64,000 bases of DNA from Candidatus Ozemobacteraceae bacterium (GTDB lineage: Bacteria; Muiribacteriota; Ozemobacteria; Ozemobacterales; Ozemobacteraceae): assembly GCA_035373905.1 (NCBI GenBank), contig DAOSOK010000025.1, positions 1 through 64,000 of the forward strand. Direction: 5' to 3'. Every line of letters begins with the position of its first letter. Within the stretch, counting starts at the first letter, position 1. Below are positions 35,667 through 44,119 of the stretch, one piece after another. Position numbers and translations under genes: made by a program. Below the pieces are notes generated by a model that searched no databases, had not been told where the DNA came from, and was given only the letters and a program-made list of their open reading frames with translations.

Positions 35667-35697
35667 TTCAGGGGCGGGCTTGAGGCCCGCCCCTGAA
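35667..35697. repeat. Palindromic repeat/bidirectional hairpin (family A)
   Basis: Thirteen-base arms TTCAGGGGCGGGC and GCCCGCCCCTGAA surround TTGAG. It lies between two convergent genes (stops at 35646 and 35720), where it probably stops transcription from both sides. The core matches the family at 105, 2673 and 54607. Confidence 0.8.
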
Positions 35698-35719
35698 TCG
35701 TTATAGTGATGTATATATA

Positions 35720-36904
35720 TCAGACGGTCATGGAATTGCGGAATTTTTCGAGTCGGGAGCGGAGGCCGGCGATCGCTTCGACGGATTGGGTGAGGGCGAA
35801 CCGAACGTAGCCCTCGCCGTGTTTTCCGAAACCGGTGCCGGGTGTCGTCACGATTCCCGTTTCCTCCATGAGTTTCATCGTGAACCCTTCTGATGTCGTG
35901 CCGGGTGGACAATTCGCCCAGAGATAAAAAGCCCCGCGGGGCGGATGGAATTTCAGGCCGAACTCGCCGAGAATCGAAACCATGGCATCCCGGCGCCGGG
36001 TGTATGTCGCGCGAAGGCTGTCGAGATGGGGACCGACGTGCGAGAGTCCGGAAACGCAGGCAAGCTGAATCGCGTCGAAGACGCCGGAATCGACGTTGGT
36101 CTTGATCTTGAGAAGACCGGCGATCAGGGCTGGATTTCCAACGGCGAATCCGACGCGCCAGCCGGTCATGTTGAAGATTTTACTGAATGAGTGAAACTCG
36201 ATCGCGACATCTTTCGCGCCCGGAATCGAAAGGATGCTGCGCCGGTCGGACGGATCGTACGTCAGTTCAGCGTATGCGGCATCCGAGACGATGATGACTT
36301 CGTGTTTCCGGGCCCATTCGACGATGGCGGCGAGCTGCTTTTCGGATGCGACAGCCCCGGTCGGATTATTCGGGTAATTGATATACATCGTTTTTGCCCG
36401 CCGCGCGATCGAATCGGGGATTCTCGACAGATCGGGAAGAAAGCCGTTTCGCTCGAGGAGCGGCATGATGTGCGCTTCGCCTCCCGAGAACTCCGTCGTG
36501 GTTTTGTATACCGGATATGCCGGGTCGGGAACGAGGGCGACGTCGTTCTCGTCGATGTATGCCCAGGCGAAATGCGCCAGTCCTTCCTTCGAGCCGATCA
36601 GGGCCATCACCTCTGTTTTCGGATCGAGGTCGACCCCGAACCTGTCGAGCATATACCTGGAAACGGCCTCACGGAACTGGGCGCATCCCTCATACGCGGG
36701 GTATTTCTGGTTCGAGGTGTCTCGCATGGCGCGATCCATCGCTTCGATGACGAAATCCGGCGTCGGAAGATCCGGATCGCCGATGCCGAAATTCAGGAGA
36801 TTGAAACCCGCGGAGGTCAACTCGCGTTTTCGGTCGTCGATACGCTTGAACACATAGGGCGGAAGCTCGAGAATGCGTCTTGCGGGCTTGAGTTTCGTCG
36901 TCAT
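35720..36904 (-). CDS. dapL: LL-diaminopimelate aminotransferase (DapL-type PLP aminotransferase)
   Basis: 394 residues, class I/II PLP aminotransferase. FNLLNFGIGDPDLPTPDFV, IGSKEGLAH, INYPNNPTGAVA (about 175-186), SDAAYAELTYD and the Schiff-base lysine K242 in SFSKIFNMTGWRVGF match the DapL2-like group, which makes LL-diaminopimelate from tetrahydrodipicolinate in one step for peptidoglycan and lysine. Closely related enzymes act on alanine or aromatic acids, so the substrate is probable, not certain. AAAGGAACG precedes the ATG. Probably the last gene of the operon 39041-35720. Confidence 0.85.
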   Translation of the reverse strand: MTTKLKPARRILELPPYVFKRIDDRKRELTSAGFNLLNFGIGDPDLPTPDFVIEAMDRAMRDTSNQKYPAYEGCAQFREAVSRYMLDRFGVDLDPKTEVMALIGSKEGLAHFAWAYIDENDVALVPDPAYPVYKTTTEFSGGEAHIMPLLERNGFLPDLSRIPDSIARRAKTMYINYPNNPTGAVASEKQLAAIVEWARKHEVIIVSDAAYAELTYDPSDRRSILSIPGAKDVAIEFHSFSKIFNMTGWRVGFAVGNPALIAGLLKIKTNVDSGVFDAIQLACVSGLSHVGPHLDSLRATYTRRRDAMVSILGEFGLKFHPPRGAFYLWANCPPGTTSEGFTMKLMEETGIVTTPGTGFGKHGEGYVRFALTQSVEAIAGLRSRLEKFRNSMTV

Positions 36905-36933
36905 CGTTCGTTCCTTTGGCCTTTCATCGTTTT

Positions 36934-37536
36934 TCAGGGAGCGGACACAACCGGAGCCGTCGCAGGGATGAGTTCGCCGACGGCCGGCGCGGGAGGTTCG
37001 CTCAGATGTTCTGCCGGAAGATGGCCGGAAGCGCCAGACGGAGCGGAGTTCTGCCGGCGGAGCGACTCGAACTGCAGTTTCGTGAACTCCAGAAACTCCT
37101 GAATGTCGTCCGCGTCGAACCGGATGAAATTGAGTTGCCATGGTGCGTTTGGTTCCGGCTTGTAGAACGTGAATTCCCATGCCACGGGCATGCGCGGATG
37201 GAACGTGAGGAAATAGACCACGAAGTATCGTTGCGTTGAGCCGAACGGCCTGTAGCCGATGAACTCGTGGCCTGTCGGTGTGCCGAGTTTCGTCTTGAGG
37301 TTCGTAACGTCGATCACGAACGCATCCTGCGCCTGCTGATTGAGGGGAAATATCGCGAAGAGCGCTTTCATCGCGGTCTGAACGTCGAGCGTCTCGAACT
37401 TCGAGAAAAAATCCTCCGCGATGGCACAGATCTCGCTCACGGCCGGGGTGGTCGTTGTGGAGAGGGGCGTCTGCGCATCGACGCAGGGCGTCGTCCAGAA
37501 CAAGGCGATCGCAACGAGTATAGGTAAATATCTCAT
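36934..37536 (-). CDS. Exported protein of unknown function
   Basis: 200 residues with a signal peptide (about 1-21, MRYLPILVAIALFWTTPCVDA). The central part (about 35-155) mixes helices and strands (YFVVYFLTFHP, WEFTFYKPEP, WQLNFIRFDADDIQEF) as in NTF2-like or DUF4019-type folds; that is only a resemblance. The tail is Pro/Ala-rich. I chose ATG 37536, whose ATGA overlaps the amidohydrolase stop and has GGAGG 12 bases upstream. The alternative ATG 37548 abuts GGAGG with no spacing. Confidence 0.75.
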   Translation of the reverse strand: MRYLPILVAIALFWTTPCVDAQTPLSTTTTPAVSEICAIAEDFFSKFETLDVQTAMKALFAIFPLNQQAQDAFVIDVTNLKTKLGTPTGHEFIGYRPFGSTQRYFVVYFLTFHPRMPVAWEFTFYKPEPNAPWQLNFIRFDADDIQEFLEFTKLQFESLRRQNSAPSGASGHLPAEHLSEPPAPAVGELIPATAPVVSAP

Positions 37537-39041
37537 GATATTTCGCATCCTCCGACGAAGGTTCGCGCGACCCGGACGGTTCGCAGCTCGCGCGGATCGA
37601 TTTTGAACGGATCTCTCGACACACAGACGAAATCGGCTCTGAACGACCTGCGGAACCGACCTCGATCGGGGTGGGAGACGGCGAACGCATGGGGCTCAAC
37701 GATGAAGGCACGCAGTGCTTCGTTGAGCGTCGCGCGCTCGCCCGCGTTGGGGTGATTGAGGAACCCGTGGATTCCGAGAAAGGGGTCCACGGGAGTGACG
37801 GGACTGTCCGAGCCGCCAGCGATTCGCAATCCGGCATCGAGAACGGATCTGAACGGGTTCGTCATCCGGTGCCGATCGCCCAGACGAAGGGCATACATCC
37901 CGGAGTCGCCTCCCCACAGCACTTCGAAGGCCGGCTGCATCGATATCAGCAGTCCTGCGTCCTTCGCGCGGCGTATCGTTTCCCGGCCCGGCAGTTCGAA
38001 ATGCTCGATTCTGTGTGGAACGGGGGGCGGGGCCGATCGATCGCGCCACGCAAGGTGGGCGTCGACGAGCGAGGCGATCGCACGGTCGCCGATCGCGTGC
38101 ATCGCGAGTTGAAGGCCGTGCGTGGCGCATGTTCCGATGAGCGATTCGATGTTCGCGGCATCGCGGTAGACGACGCCGCTTGTCGAGGGATTGTCGGCAT
38201 AGGGAGTCGTCAGGGCAGCCGTGCGGGACCCGAACGAACCGTCGATGAACAGGCAGCCGCCGAGACGCGGCCAGCCGCGCTCAAGTGCGAGCGAGGGGTC
38301 TTCCGTCTGATGATACACGTGGCCGTGGAACCCCGGCCTGGCGAGGAAGTCGGCGATCATCGCCACATCATCTTTCGACGCGCTCCAACCGCCTTCGAGC
38401 GCATGAACGGAGGTGACGCCTGCGGACAGACAGTATCGACGCGCCTTTTCCAGTGCCGCCCGTTTCATGGCGGCCGGTAGTGAGCCGATGACGAGCGTTG
38501 CAAGACGGTTGTAGGCATCCCTGATGAATCGGCCGTTTTCAGGCAGATACGCGGCATCGATGTTCCGGGCCCATTCCACCGTGGCGGAGCTGGGAATCGC
38601 CGAGTGAAGGTCGATGCGCGACAGCCAGAGCTTGCGCGGGCCGACGATGCGGTCGAGTTCGGCGATCGTCGGAAGCCGGCCTTCCTTCAACTGCGTTTCG
38701 TCGAGATTCCAGCCGAAGATCCAGTCGTGACCGTCGGTTCTGACGAACGCGGCGAGAGCGTCGAAGACGTCCCGGAGGGACCTGCATGCGTCGAAACAAC
38801 ATCCCATCAGGGTCAGGCCGGTCTGCATGAAGTGCACGTGGGCGTCGGCGAACGCCGGCAGGACCGTCGCGCCCCCGAGATCGATCCGCTCGAGACCTGC
38901 GTATGCCGGGTTCGCGTTCAGTCCGGTACCTATTTCGGCGAATACGCCCTCGTCGACGACGAACGAGTCGAACGCGGTCTTCGCATAGTCGGGGCCGTCA
39001 CGGCCGTCGCAACGAACGAACAGGCGAGGGGAGGAGTTCAT
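37533..39041 (-). CDS. Amidohydrolase, YtcJ-like (metal-dependent hydrolase family 3)
   Basis: 502 residues, cytoplasmic. The TIM-barrel amidohydrolase is recognised by LPAFADAHVHF with metal ligands H68 and H70, the lysine region SAGVTSVHALEGG, HAIGDRAIASL (His), PHRIEHFELPG (His) and SDSPVTPVDPF (Asp). The YtcJ subgroup hydrolyses amides or formamides of unknown identity. No strong ribosome binding site is seen before the ATG. It precedes the exported protein (ATGA overlap) and dapL, which may form one transcription unit. Confidence 0.88.
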   Translation of the reverse strand: MNSSPRLFVRCDGRDGPDYAKTAFDSFVVDEGVFAEIGTGLNANPAYAGLERIDLGGATVLPAFADAHVHFMQTGLTLMGCCFDACRSLRDVFDALAAFVRTDGHDWIFGWNLDETQLKEGRLPTIAELDRIVGPRKLWLSRIDLHSAIPSSATVEWARNIDAAYLPENGRFIRDAYNRLATLVIGSLPAAMKRAALEKARRYCLSAGVTSVHALEGGWSASKDDVAMIADFLARPGFHGHVYHQTEDPSLALERGWPRLGGCLFIDGSFGSRTAALTTPYADNPSTSGVVYRDAANIESLIGTCATHGLQLAMHAIGDRAIASLVDAHLAWRDRSAPPPVPHRIEHFELPGRETIRRAKDAGLLISMQPAFEVLWGGDSGMYALRLGDRHRMTNPFRSVLDAGLRIAGGSDSPVTPVDPFLGIHGFLNHPNAGERATLNEALRAFIVEPHAFAVSHPDRGRFRRSFRADFVCVSRDPFKIDPRELRTVRVARTFVGGCEIS

Positions 39042-39068
39042 CAGGTGCGGAACCGCCGCCGCAAACGG

Positions 39069-39404
39069 TCAGAAAAAAATGTCATCCCAGGCGGTTTTCA
39101 GGCGCCACAACGCCGTCAAGACCCATTGGAAGGGAGGCCAGAGAAGGCCGCCGAAAAAACCGAGCAGCCGCGACAGCCGGGTGACGCGCAGCAGCCACCA
39201 GGCGACGATGAACGCCCCGGCGACGGCGCCCGCGAGGCTCGTGTAGAAGAGCCACACGCCATGCTTTCCGGCGGGCCGGCAGACGGGGTCGAGCTTGCAC
39301 GGCCCCGTCTCGTTGCCGAGCACGCGGCAGGCGACCTGCGCGGGTATGGCTTGTGACACTGGCCGGGCCGCGCATTCCCGATTCAGATGATCGAGTCTGA
39401 CCAT
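39069..39404 (-). CDS. Small membrane protein, unknown
   Basis: 111 residues. Four cysteines lie in the first 45 residues (ECAARP, VACRV, GPCKLDPVC), followed by a hydrophobic helix near 51-73 (WLFYTSLAGAVAGAFIVAWWLL) and another near 82-97. The Cys-rich head could be a redox or metal site; no family recognised. It overlaps the preceding gene by 22 bases and lies 27 bases before the amidohydrolase gene. No clear ribosome binding site. Confidence 0.5.
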   Translation of the reverse strand: MVRLDHLNRECAARPVSQAIPAQVACRVLGNETGPCKLDPVCRPAGKHGVWLFYTSLAGAVAGAFIVAWWLLRVTRLSRLLGFFGGLLWPPFQWVLTALWRLKTAWDDIFF

Positions 39405-39823
39405 GAGAAAACTATACCAACAACCCCGGAAAGAAGCAAACGCCCCGATCTCATCATCTCGTCGCGAATCTTGGATATGCCGGCAACGATATCGCGGCTG
39501 CAGACAATGTTGCTGACCTTCGCGTTCAATTGGGCGTTGGTGCTGAAGTGCTTGTAGCAGGAATCCCAGTGTATCTCGACTGTGAAACCGCCCTTGGGCG
39601 TCATTCCCTGGAACGTGTAGGTGATCAGGACGGGCAGGCCGCCGCGCTTGCGGCAGAGGGGCTCCATCGCATCGGCGCCGAGGGTTTTCAGCTTGAGCAT
39701 GAGCGGAAACTGCTGGGTTCCGAAGATCGGGCCGGCGCCTTCCCTGGGCGGGGCCTGGTCGAGCATCTCGCCGCCGAGATCGTACACGGTGACGAGCGCG
39801 CTCTTGAGCTGGAGCGGCGACAA
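39383..39823 (-). CDS. Conserved-looking protein truncated at its 5' end by a repeat element
   Basis: The only possible start here is TTG 39823 (146 residues), but codons with the genome's usual G/C third bases continue upstream (AVNLSDPSKKIT) to the edge of the family B repeat at 39867. Inside the repeat the frame meets TAG. The natural reading is that the original N-terminus was lost when the repeat arrived. The remaining protein has VTVYDLGGEMLDQAP, TYTFQGMTPKGGFTVEIHW and three cysteines; I do not recognise a family. It may be a remnant or still be translated from TTG. Confidence 0.5.
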   Translation of the reverse strand: MSPLQLKSALVTVYDLGGEMLDQAPPREGAGPIFGTQQFPLMLKLKTLGADAMEPLCRKRGGLPVLITYTFQGMTPKGGFTVEIHWDSCYKHFSTNAQLNAKVSNIVCSRDIVAGISKIRDEMMRSGRLLLSGVVGIVFSWSDSII

Positions 39824-39866
39824 CGTGATCTTCTTCGAGGGGTCGGACAGGTTGACCGCGTCCTTT

Positions 39867-39982
39867 ATTGAGTTCTACATATCAAAAACCAGCTTCGTGT
39901 CTCCGTTTGTACGGAGCCTGTCGAATCACGAAGGCTCTCGCCCTTCGGGAGGTGCGAGACGATCGGTTGATTTCCATTCTGC
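39867..39982. repeat. Composite intergenic repeat of about 116 bp (family B, copy 2)
   Basis: It shares with 15402-15540 the start ATTGAGT-C-CATATCAAA, the block TTCGTGTCTCCGTT, the GAGC-TGTCGAA hairpin (more decayed), CGCCCTTCG and the end CCATTCTGCA. Its left edge coincides with the break in the coding frame of 39383-39823. Confidence 0.7.
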
Positions 39983-40039
39983 AAGGCGCATGACGGTGTT
40001 CCCGGCGAAAAATTATCGGGTCGTCGGATCGGAGACCTG

Positions 40040-40048
40040 TGGTATACT
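40040..40048 (+). promoter_or_regulatory. Extended -10 promoter of the OPT-M3-pepT operon
   Basis: TGGTATACT is an extended -10 (TATACT at 40043-40048), identical to the element at 15554-15562 on the other strand. No -35 stands out. Initiation near 40055 would leave a leader of about 96 bases containing the hairpin at 40058-40107. Confidence 0.55.
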
Positions 40049-40054
40049 TCCGCG

Positions 40055-40130
40055 AACCCGTGGGCCGCCCCGCCACTGTATGGGAACAAGCGGGACGGCT
40101 CGCACGGCCGGTTTCCAGAGACCCATTCCA
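40055..40130 (+). ncRNA. Structured mRNA leader, cobalamin-riboswitch-like, upstream of OPT transporter
   Basis: Three stacked stems are visible: CCGTG/CACGG (40058-62 with 40103-07), GCCG/CGGC (40064-67 with 40096-99) and CCCGC/GCGGG (40069-73 with 40090-94). They close a loop with CACTGTATGGGAA. CCCGCCACTGTA is the conserved P5/L5 core of cobalamin riboswitches, and CCAGAGACCC at 40115-40124 resembles the B12 box (AGGAGACCTGCC), though imperfectly. The usual GGTG...AATCC half and the P6 region are missing, so this is either a much reduced variant or a different structured leader. A transcription start at about 40055 puts the whole structure in the 5' UTR. Confidence 0.4.
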
Positions 40131-40150
40131 AGAGAAGGAAGCATCGATCG

Positions 40151-42226
40151 ATGGATTCGACCCACGAGAAGAAACTGACTCCCGAAGAACTCGAACTGAA
40201 CTGGTACAGGAACGTGTATCAGGGCGACGACATGCCCCAGCTGACCCTGCGCGCCATTATCATGGGCTCGCTGCTTGGCGGCTTCATGTCGCTGTCGAAC
40301 CTGTACGTCGGTCTCAAGACCGGCTGGGGCCTCGGTGTCGCAATCACGGCGTGCATCCTCAGTTTCGCGATCTATAAAACGCTCAGAACCCTTTTCCCGA
40401 CATGGTTTCCGACCGACATGTCGATTCTCGAGAACAACTGCATGCAGTCGACGGCCAGTTCGGCCGGTTACTCGACGGGCGGCACGATGTGTTCGGCGAT
40501 CTCGGCGTATCTTCTCGTGACCGGCGCCCACATGTCCTGGCCGATTCTCGCCGCCTGGACGTTCTGCCTCGCCGCTCTGGGCGTGTTCATGGCGATTCCG
40601 ATGAAGCGACAGATGATCAACATCGAGCAGCTCAAGTTCCCGAGCGGCATCGCCGCCGCCGAAACCCTCAAAAGTCTCCATGCGGCCGGCCAGGACGCGG
40701 TCGACAAGGCCCGCTCGCTCGGGATCGCCGGCCTGTTCGGCGGCGTGATCGCCTGGTTCCGCGATGCCGCGCTTCCGGCGTCGATGGCGATTCCGAGCCA
40801 TGCGCATTTCCCCGGCAGCCTTCTCGGCCTGCCGCTCATCCGCTGGACGATCGGGTTCGAGATGAGCGCCATCATGATCGCCGCCGGTTCGATCATGGGC
40901 TGGAAGATCGCCTGGTCGCTCCTCGGCAGCGCCGTGATCAACTACGGTTTTCTCGCCCCCGCCATGGTCAATGCCGGCGCGATCGATACCGTGAACACCA
41001 GCCTGCCGGTCCTGATGCCCGCCCTGCTCGGAAAGGGCTGGCAGATCGTCGCGACCCTGCCGGTGATCGGCGACTCGATCAACACGGGGATCGCCGCGTT
41101 CTGGGCTCCCTGCCAGGACCTCTACGACGTTCTTCTGCTCAAGAAGGCCGGCTTCATGGCCCTGGTCAATCAGACATTCGTTCCCCTGCTGGCCTCCGCA
41201 GACGGCGGCGCTGGCGCGCTCAAGCTCGGGTATCGTTCGATCGTGAGCTGGAGCACCTGGACCGGCGCCTCGATCATGGTCGCCTCCGGCCTTCTCGCGT
41301 TCGCCCTCCAGTGGAAGACCGTTCTTCGGGCCTTCAGCGGCCTGTTCGACGTGTTCTCCCCGAGAAAATCAGCCACGGAAGATCCTCTTGCCGCGATCGA
41401 AGTGCCTTCGTCCTGGTTCGTCAGCGGCATGCTGCTCTCGGGGCTCGGCTGCATGGCCGTTCTCCATTACGCCTTCGACACGACCTGGTCGATGGGCTTC
41501 ATCGCCGTTCTGTGCACGTTCTTCCTCTCGATCGTCGCCTGCCGCGCGACGGGCGAATCCGACATGACCCCCGTCGGCGCCATGGGCAAGATCACCCAGC
41601 TCGTCTTCGGCGTCCTCGCCCCCTCGAACCTCGTCACGAACCTGATGACCGCCAGCGTCACCGCCGGCGCCGCCGGCTCGTCGGCCGATCTTCTCACCGA
41701 CCTCAAGAGCGGTTATCTTCTCGGCGCCAACCCGCGCCGCCAGTTCATCGCCCAGTTTCTCGGCATCTTCGCCGGCACCCTCGTGGTCGTACCGGCCTTC
41801 TACCTGCTCGTGCCCGATGCGAGCATCCTCGGCACCGACAAGTGGCCGGCCCCCTCAGCGCAGGTCTGGGCCGCCGTCGCCCGCCTCCTCGGAAGCGGCC
41901 TCGGTGCTCTTCATGAAACCGCCCGCTGGGGCATGCTCATCGGGTGTCTGATCGGCGTCGGCCTCGTGTTGCTGGCCGAATACGCCCCGAAGAAACTCAA
42001 ACCGTTCGTTCCCTCAGCGACGGGTGTGGGGCTGGCGATGGTCATCCCGTTCTTCAACTCGCTCTCCATGTTCATCGGCGCCGTGATCGCCATGGTCCTC
42101 GAAAAGCGCTCCCCGGCATTCGCCGAGAAATACATCATTCCCGTCGCATCGGGAATAATCGCCGGCGAATCCATCATGGGAATCGTCGTTGCCCTGCTCA
42201 CTGCCGCCGGAATCATCGGTGGATGA
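40151..42226 (+). CDS. OPT family oligopeptide transporter
   Basis: 691 residues, almost all membrane helices (about 14-16). The N-terminus (LTLRAIIMGSLLGGFMSLSNLYVGLKTGWG) and the motifs FPTDMSILENNCMQSTASSAGYSTGG, KFPSGIAAAETLKSLH and NLVTNLMTASVTAGAAGSSADLLTDLKSGYLLG are those of prokaryotic OPT proteins, proton-coupled importers of peptides or metal chelates. GAAGGAAGC precedes the ATG. Two peptidase genes follow within 33 and 3 bases, so peptide uptake is the best reading. The leader at 40055-40130 is the likely control point. Confidence 0.93.
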   Translation: MDSTHEKKLTPEELELNWYRNVYQGDDMPQLTLRAIIMGSLLGGFMSLSNLYVGLKTGWGLGVAITACILSFAIYKTLRTLFPTWFPTDMSILENNCMQSTASSAGYSTGGTMCSAISAYLLVTGAHMSWPILAAWTFCLAALGVFMAIPMKRQMINIEQLKFPSGIAAAETLKSLHAAGQDAVDKARSLGIAGLFGGVIAWFRDAALPASMAIPSHAHFPGSLLGLPLIRWTIGFEMSAIMIAAGSIMGWKIAWSLLGSAVINYGFLAPAMVNAGAIDTVNTSLPVLMPALLGKGWQIVATLPVIGDSINTGIAAFWAPCQDLYDVLLLKKAGFMALVNQTFVPLLASADGGAGALKLGYRSIVSWSTWTGASIMVASGLLAFALQWKTVLRAFSGLFDVFSPRKSATEDPLAAIEVPSSWFVSGMLLSGLGCMAVLHYAFDTTWSMGFIAVLCTFFLSIVACRATGESDMTPVGAMGKITQLVFGVLAPSNLVTNLMTASVTAGAAGSSADLLTDLKSGYLLGANPRRQFIAQFLGIFAGTLVVVPAFYLLVPDASILGTDKWPAPSAQVWAAVARLLGSGLGALHETARWGMLIGCLIGVGLVLLAEYAPKKLKPFVPSATGVGLAMVIPFFNSLSMFIGAVIAMVLEKRSPAFAEKYIIPVASGIIAGESIMGIVVALLTAAGIIGG

Positions 42227-42259
42227 GTATTTCCAGAAAATAGACGATCAAGGAGAAGA

Positions 42260-44116
42260 ATGATGCGTATCTGGCTGACCCTTGCATTGATGCTCGCGCC
42301 GTTCGCCCTGTCCGCGGCCGAGTCGACCTTCGAACCGCTTCCGGGCGATGCCCGCAGCACCTACAAGTTCGACCTCAAACGCTTTTATGCCGACGAGGCT
42401 TCCTGGAAAGCCGAGATGGAAAAAGCCCGCGCGGCCGCCGCAACCCTCGAATCATTCAAGGGAAAGGTGCTTTCGGACGCGAAGACCCTGTTCCAGACGA
42501 TGGAAGCCAAGCGTGCTCTTCAGGACATCCAGGACGCGCTCGGGGCCTATGCCGGCTTCAAGCGCGCCATCAACACGGCTGACAGATCCGTCTACGAGGC
42601 GCAGGAAAAGCTCGACGCCGAACTCGCCGCCAGAACCAGCTTCCTCAAGGTCGAACTGAAATCGCTCACCGAGCAGAAGCTGAAGCAGTTCCTCGCCGCC
42701 GAGCCCGGCCTCAACAAATACACGTATTTCCTCAACGACATCGCCAGGTTCGCGCCTCATCTGCTATCCGAAGAGAAGGAAAGCATTCTGTCCGAACTGG
42801 CTCCCGATCTCACGGGCTGGCAGAGCGATATGTTCCAACGCGTCTTCGACCGGTATCCCTTCCCCTCGATCGAGTCGGAAGGCAAGAAGCAGAACATCCA
42901 CATCGGCTTCGAAGGCCTCATGCGAGCCCCCGAGCGGAAAGTGCGCGCCCAGACGTTCCGGATGTACTACGATTTCTTCCGGCGCCATGCCGACCTGCTC
43001 GCGTTCGCGCTCCGACGGGAAATGAAGGCCCTGAACGCCGTTTCCAAGATGCGCGGTTTCGAGACGTATTACCACCAGTCCCTGTTCGGCATGTACATGA
43101 GCCGCCCCGAGATCGACGCGTTCTACGGCCGGCTCGAAGAGAACCTGCCGCTCTACCACAAGTATCAGAACTGGCGTATCGAGAGCCTGAAGAAAGACCT
43201 GGGCGTCGACGATGTCGACATCTGGGACATGGAAATGACCCCCTCGGAAGCCACCCCTCTGCGCCTCACGATCGACGAGGCGTGCGACGCGCTGAACAAG
43301 GCGCTCGAGCCGCTTGGCACTGAATATGCATCCGAAGTGAAGAAGCTGCTCGATCCGAAGAACGGCAAGCTCGACGTTTGCGGCGGCCCGAACCGCGACC
43401 AGGGTGCGTTCTGCATCGGCAATTTTGGCTACTTCATGGACAACTTCCAGGGCTTCCTGAACGACGCGTCCACGCTCGCCCACGAGGCCGGCCACGTCAT
43501 TCACTACCAGCTCGTGAAGAACCGCCACAACTCGCTGATGTTCGGCGAAGGCCCCTCGTTCATGACCGAATCGTTCGCCATGTTCAACGAGTGGATGCTG
43601 CGCGACCACCTGCTCGCCACGGTGAAGGATCCGTCCGTGCTGGCAGGCATCCGCTGGGACATGGTCAACGAGATGATGTATCTGTGGGAAATCGCGCGCC
43701 GCGCAAAGTTCGAAATGGTCTCCTACGACCGCATCGCGACCGGCGAGATCACCGACGAGAAGGGCTTCAACAAGGCCTGCACCGACGTCGGCAAACAGTA
43801 CGACATCTTCTTCGCGAAGCACCCCGAACTCGACTACCACTGGATCCGCAAGCACCACTACTGGTCGGTTCCCGGCTACTACATCAACTACGTCGTGGCG
43901 CATATGCTGGCCCTCAAATACTACTCGATGTATAAGGAAGACGCGGCCGGCTTCGCGCCGAAATACGTCGCCATGGTCTCGAACGGTTTCGATCGCCCCG
44001 CGACCGCCCTGCTCAAGGATTTCCTGGGCATCAGCCTCGACGACCCGAACCTGCTGAAGGGCGTCTGCAACGTGATTTCCAGCCGTTTTGAAGAACTTGC
44101 GAACCAGGAGAAGTGA
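42260..44116 (+). CDS. Exported M3 family oligoendopeptidase (PepF-like)
   Basis: 618 residues. A signal peptide (1-20, ending ALSAAES) is unusual because PepF/M3 enzymes are normally cytoplasmic. The zinc site is HEAGH (408-412) in LAHEAGHVIHY, with the third ligand Glu in FMTESFAMFNEW about 25 residues later. The typical active-site His/Tyr segment is HHYWSVPGYYINYVVAHMLAL. Residues 50-200 are the helical cap. It should cut medium-length peptides in the periplasm. GGAGAAGA precedes the ATG. Genes before and after encode a peptide importer and a tripeptidase. Confidence 0.9.
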   Translation: MMRIWLTLALMLAPFALSAAESTFEPLPGDARSTYKFDLKRFYADEASWKAEMEKARAAAATLESFKGKVLSDAKTLFQTMEAKRALQDIQDALGAYAGFKRAINTADRSVYEAQEKLDAELAARTSFLKVELKSLTEQKLKQFLAAEPGLNKYTYFLNDIARFAPHLLSEEKESILSELAPDLTGWQSDMFQRVFDRYPFPSIESEGKKQNIHIGFEGLMRAPERKVRAQTFRMYYDFFRRHADLLAFALRREMKALNAVSKMRGFETYYHQSLFGMYMSRPEIDAFYGRLEENLPLYHKYQNWRIESLKKDLGVDDVDIWDMEMTPSEATPLRLTIDEACDALNKALEPLGTEYASEVKKLLDPKNGKLDVCGGPNRDQGAFCIGNFGYFMDNFQGFLNDASTLAHEAGHVIHYQLVKNRHNSLMFGEGPSFMTESFAMFNEWMLRDHLLATVKDPSVLAGIRWDMVNEMMYLWEIARRAKFEMVSYDRIATGEITDEKGFNKACTDVGKQYDIFFAKHPELDYHWIRKHHYWSVPGYYINYVVAHMLALKYYSMYKEDAAGFAPKYVAMVSNGFDRPATALLKDFLGISLDDPNLLKGVCNVISSRFEELANQEK

Positions 44117-44119
44117 GCG

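Noticed and set aside
36905..37837. Upstream extension of the dapL frame
   Set aside because: The extension is basic, motif-free sequence antiparallel to nothing and overlapping the exported-protein gene; the family N-terminus begins at 36904.
40027..40041. GGAGACCTGTGG as a B12 box
   Set aside because: It lies upstream of the predicted transcript start and on the 5' side of the CACTGTA core, whereas the B12 box is at the 3' end of cobalamin riboswitches.
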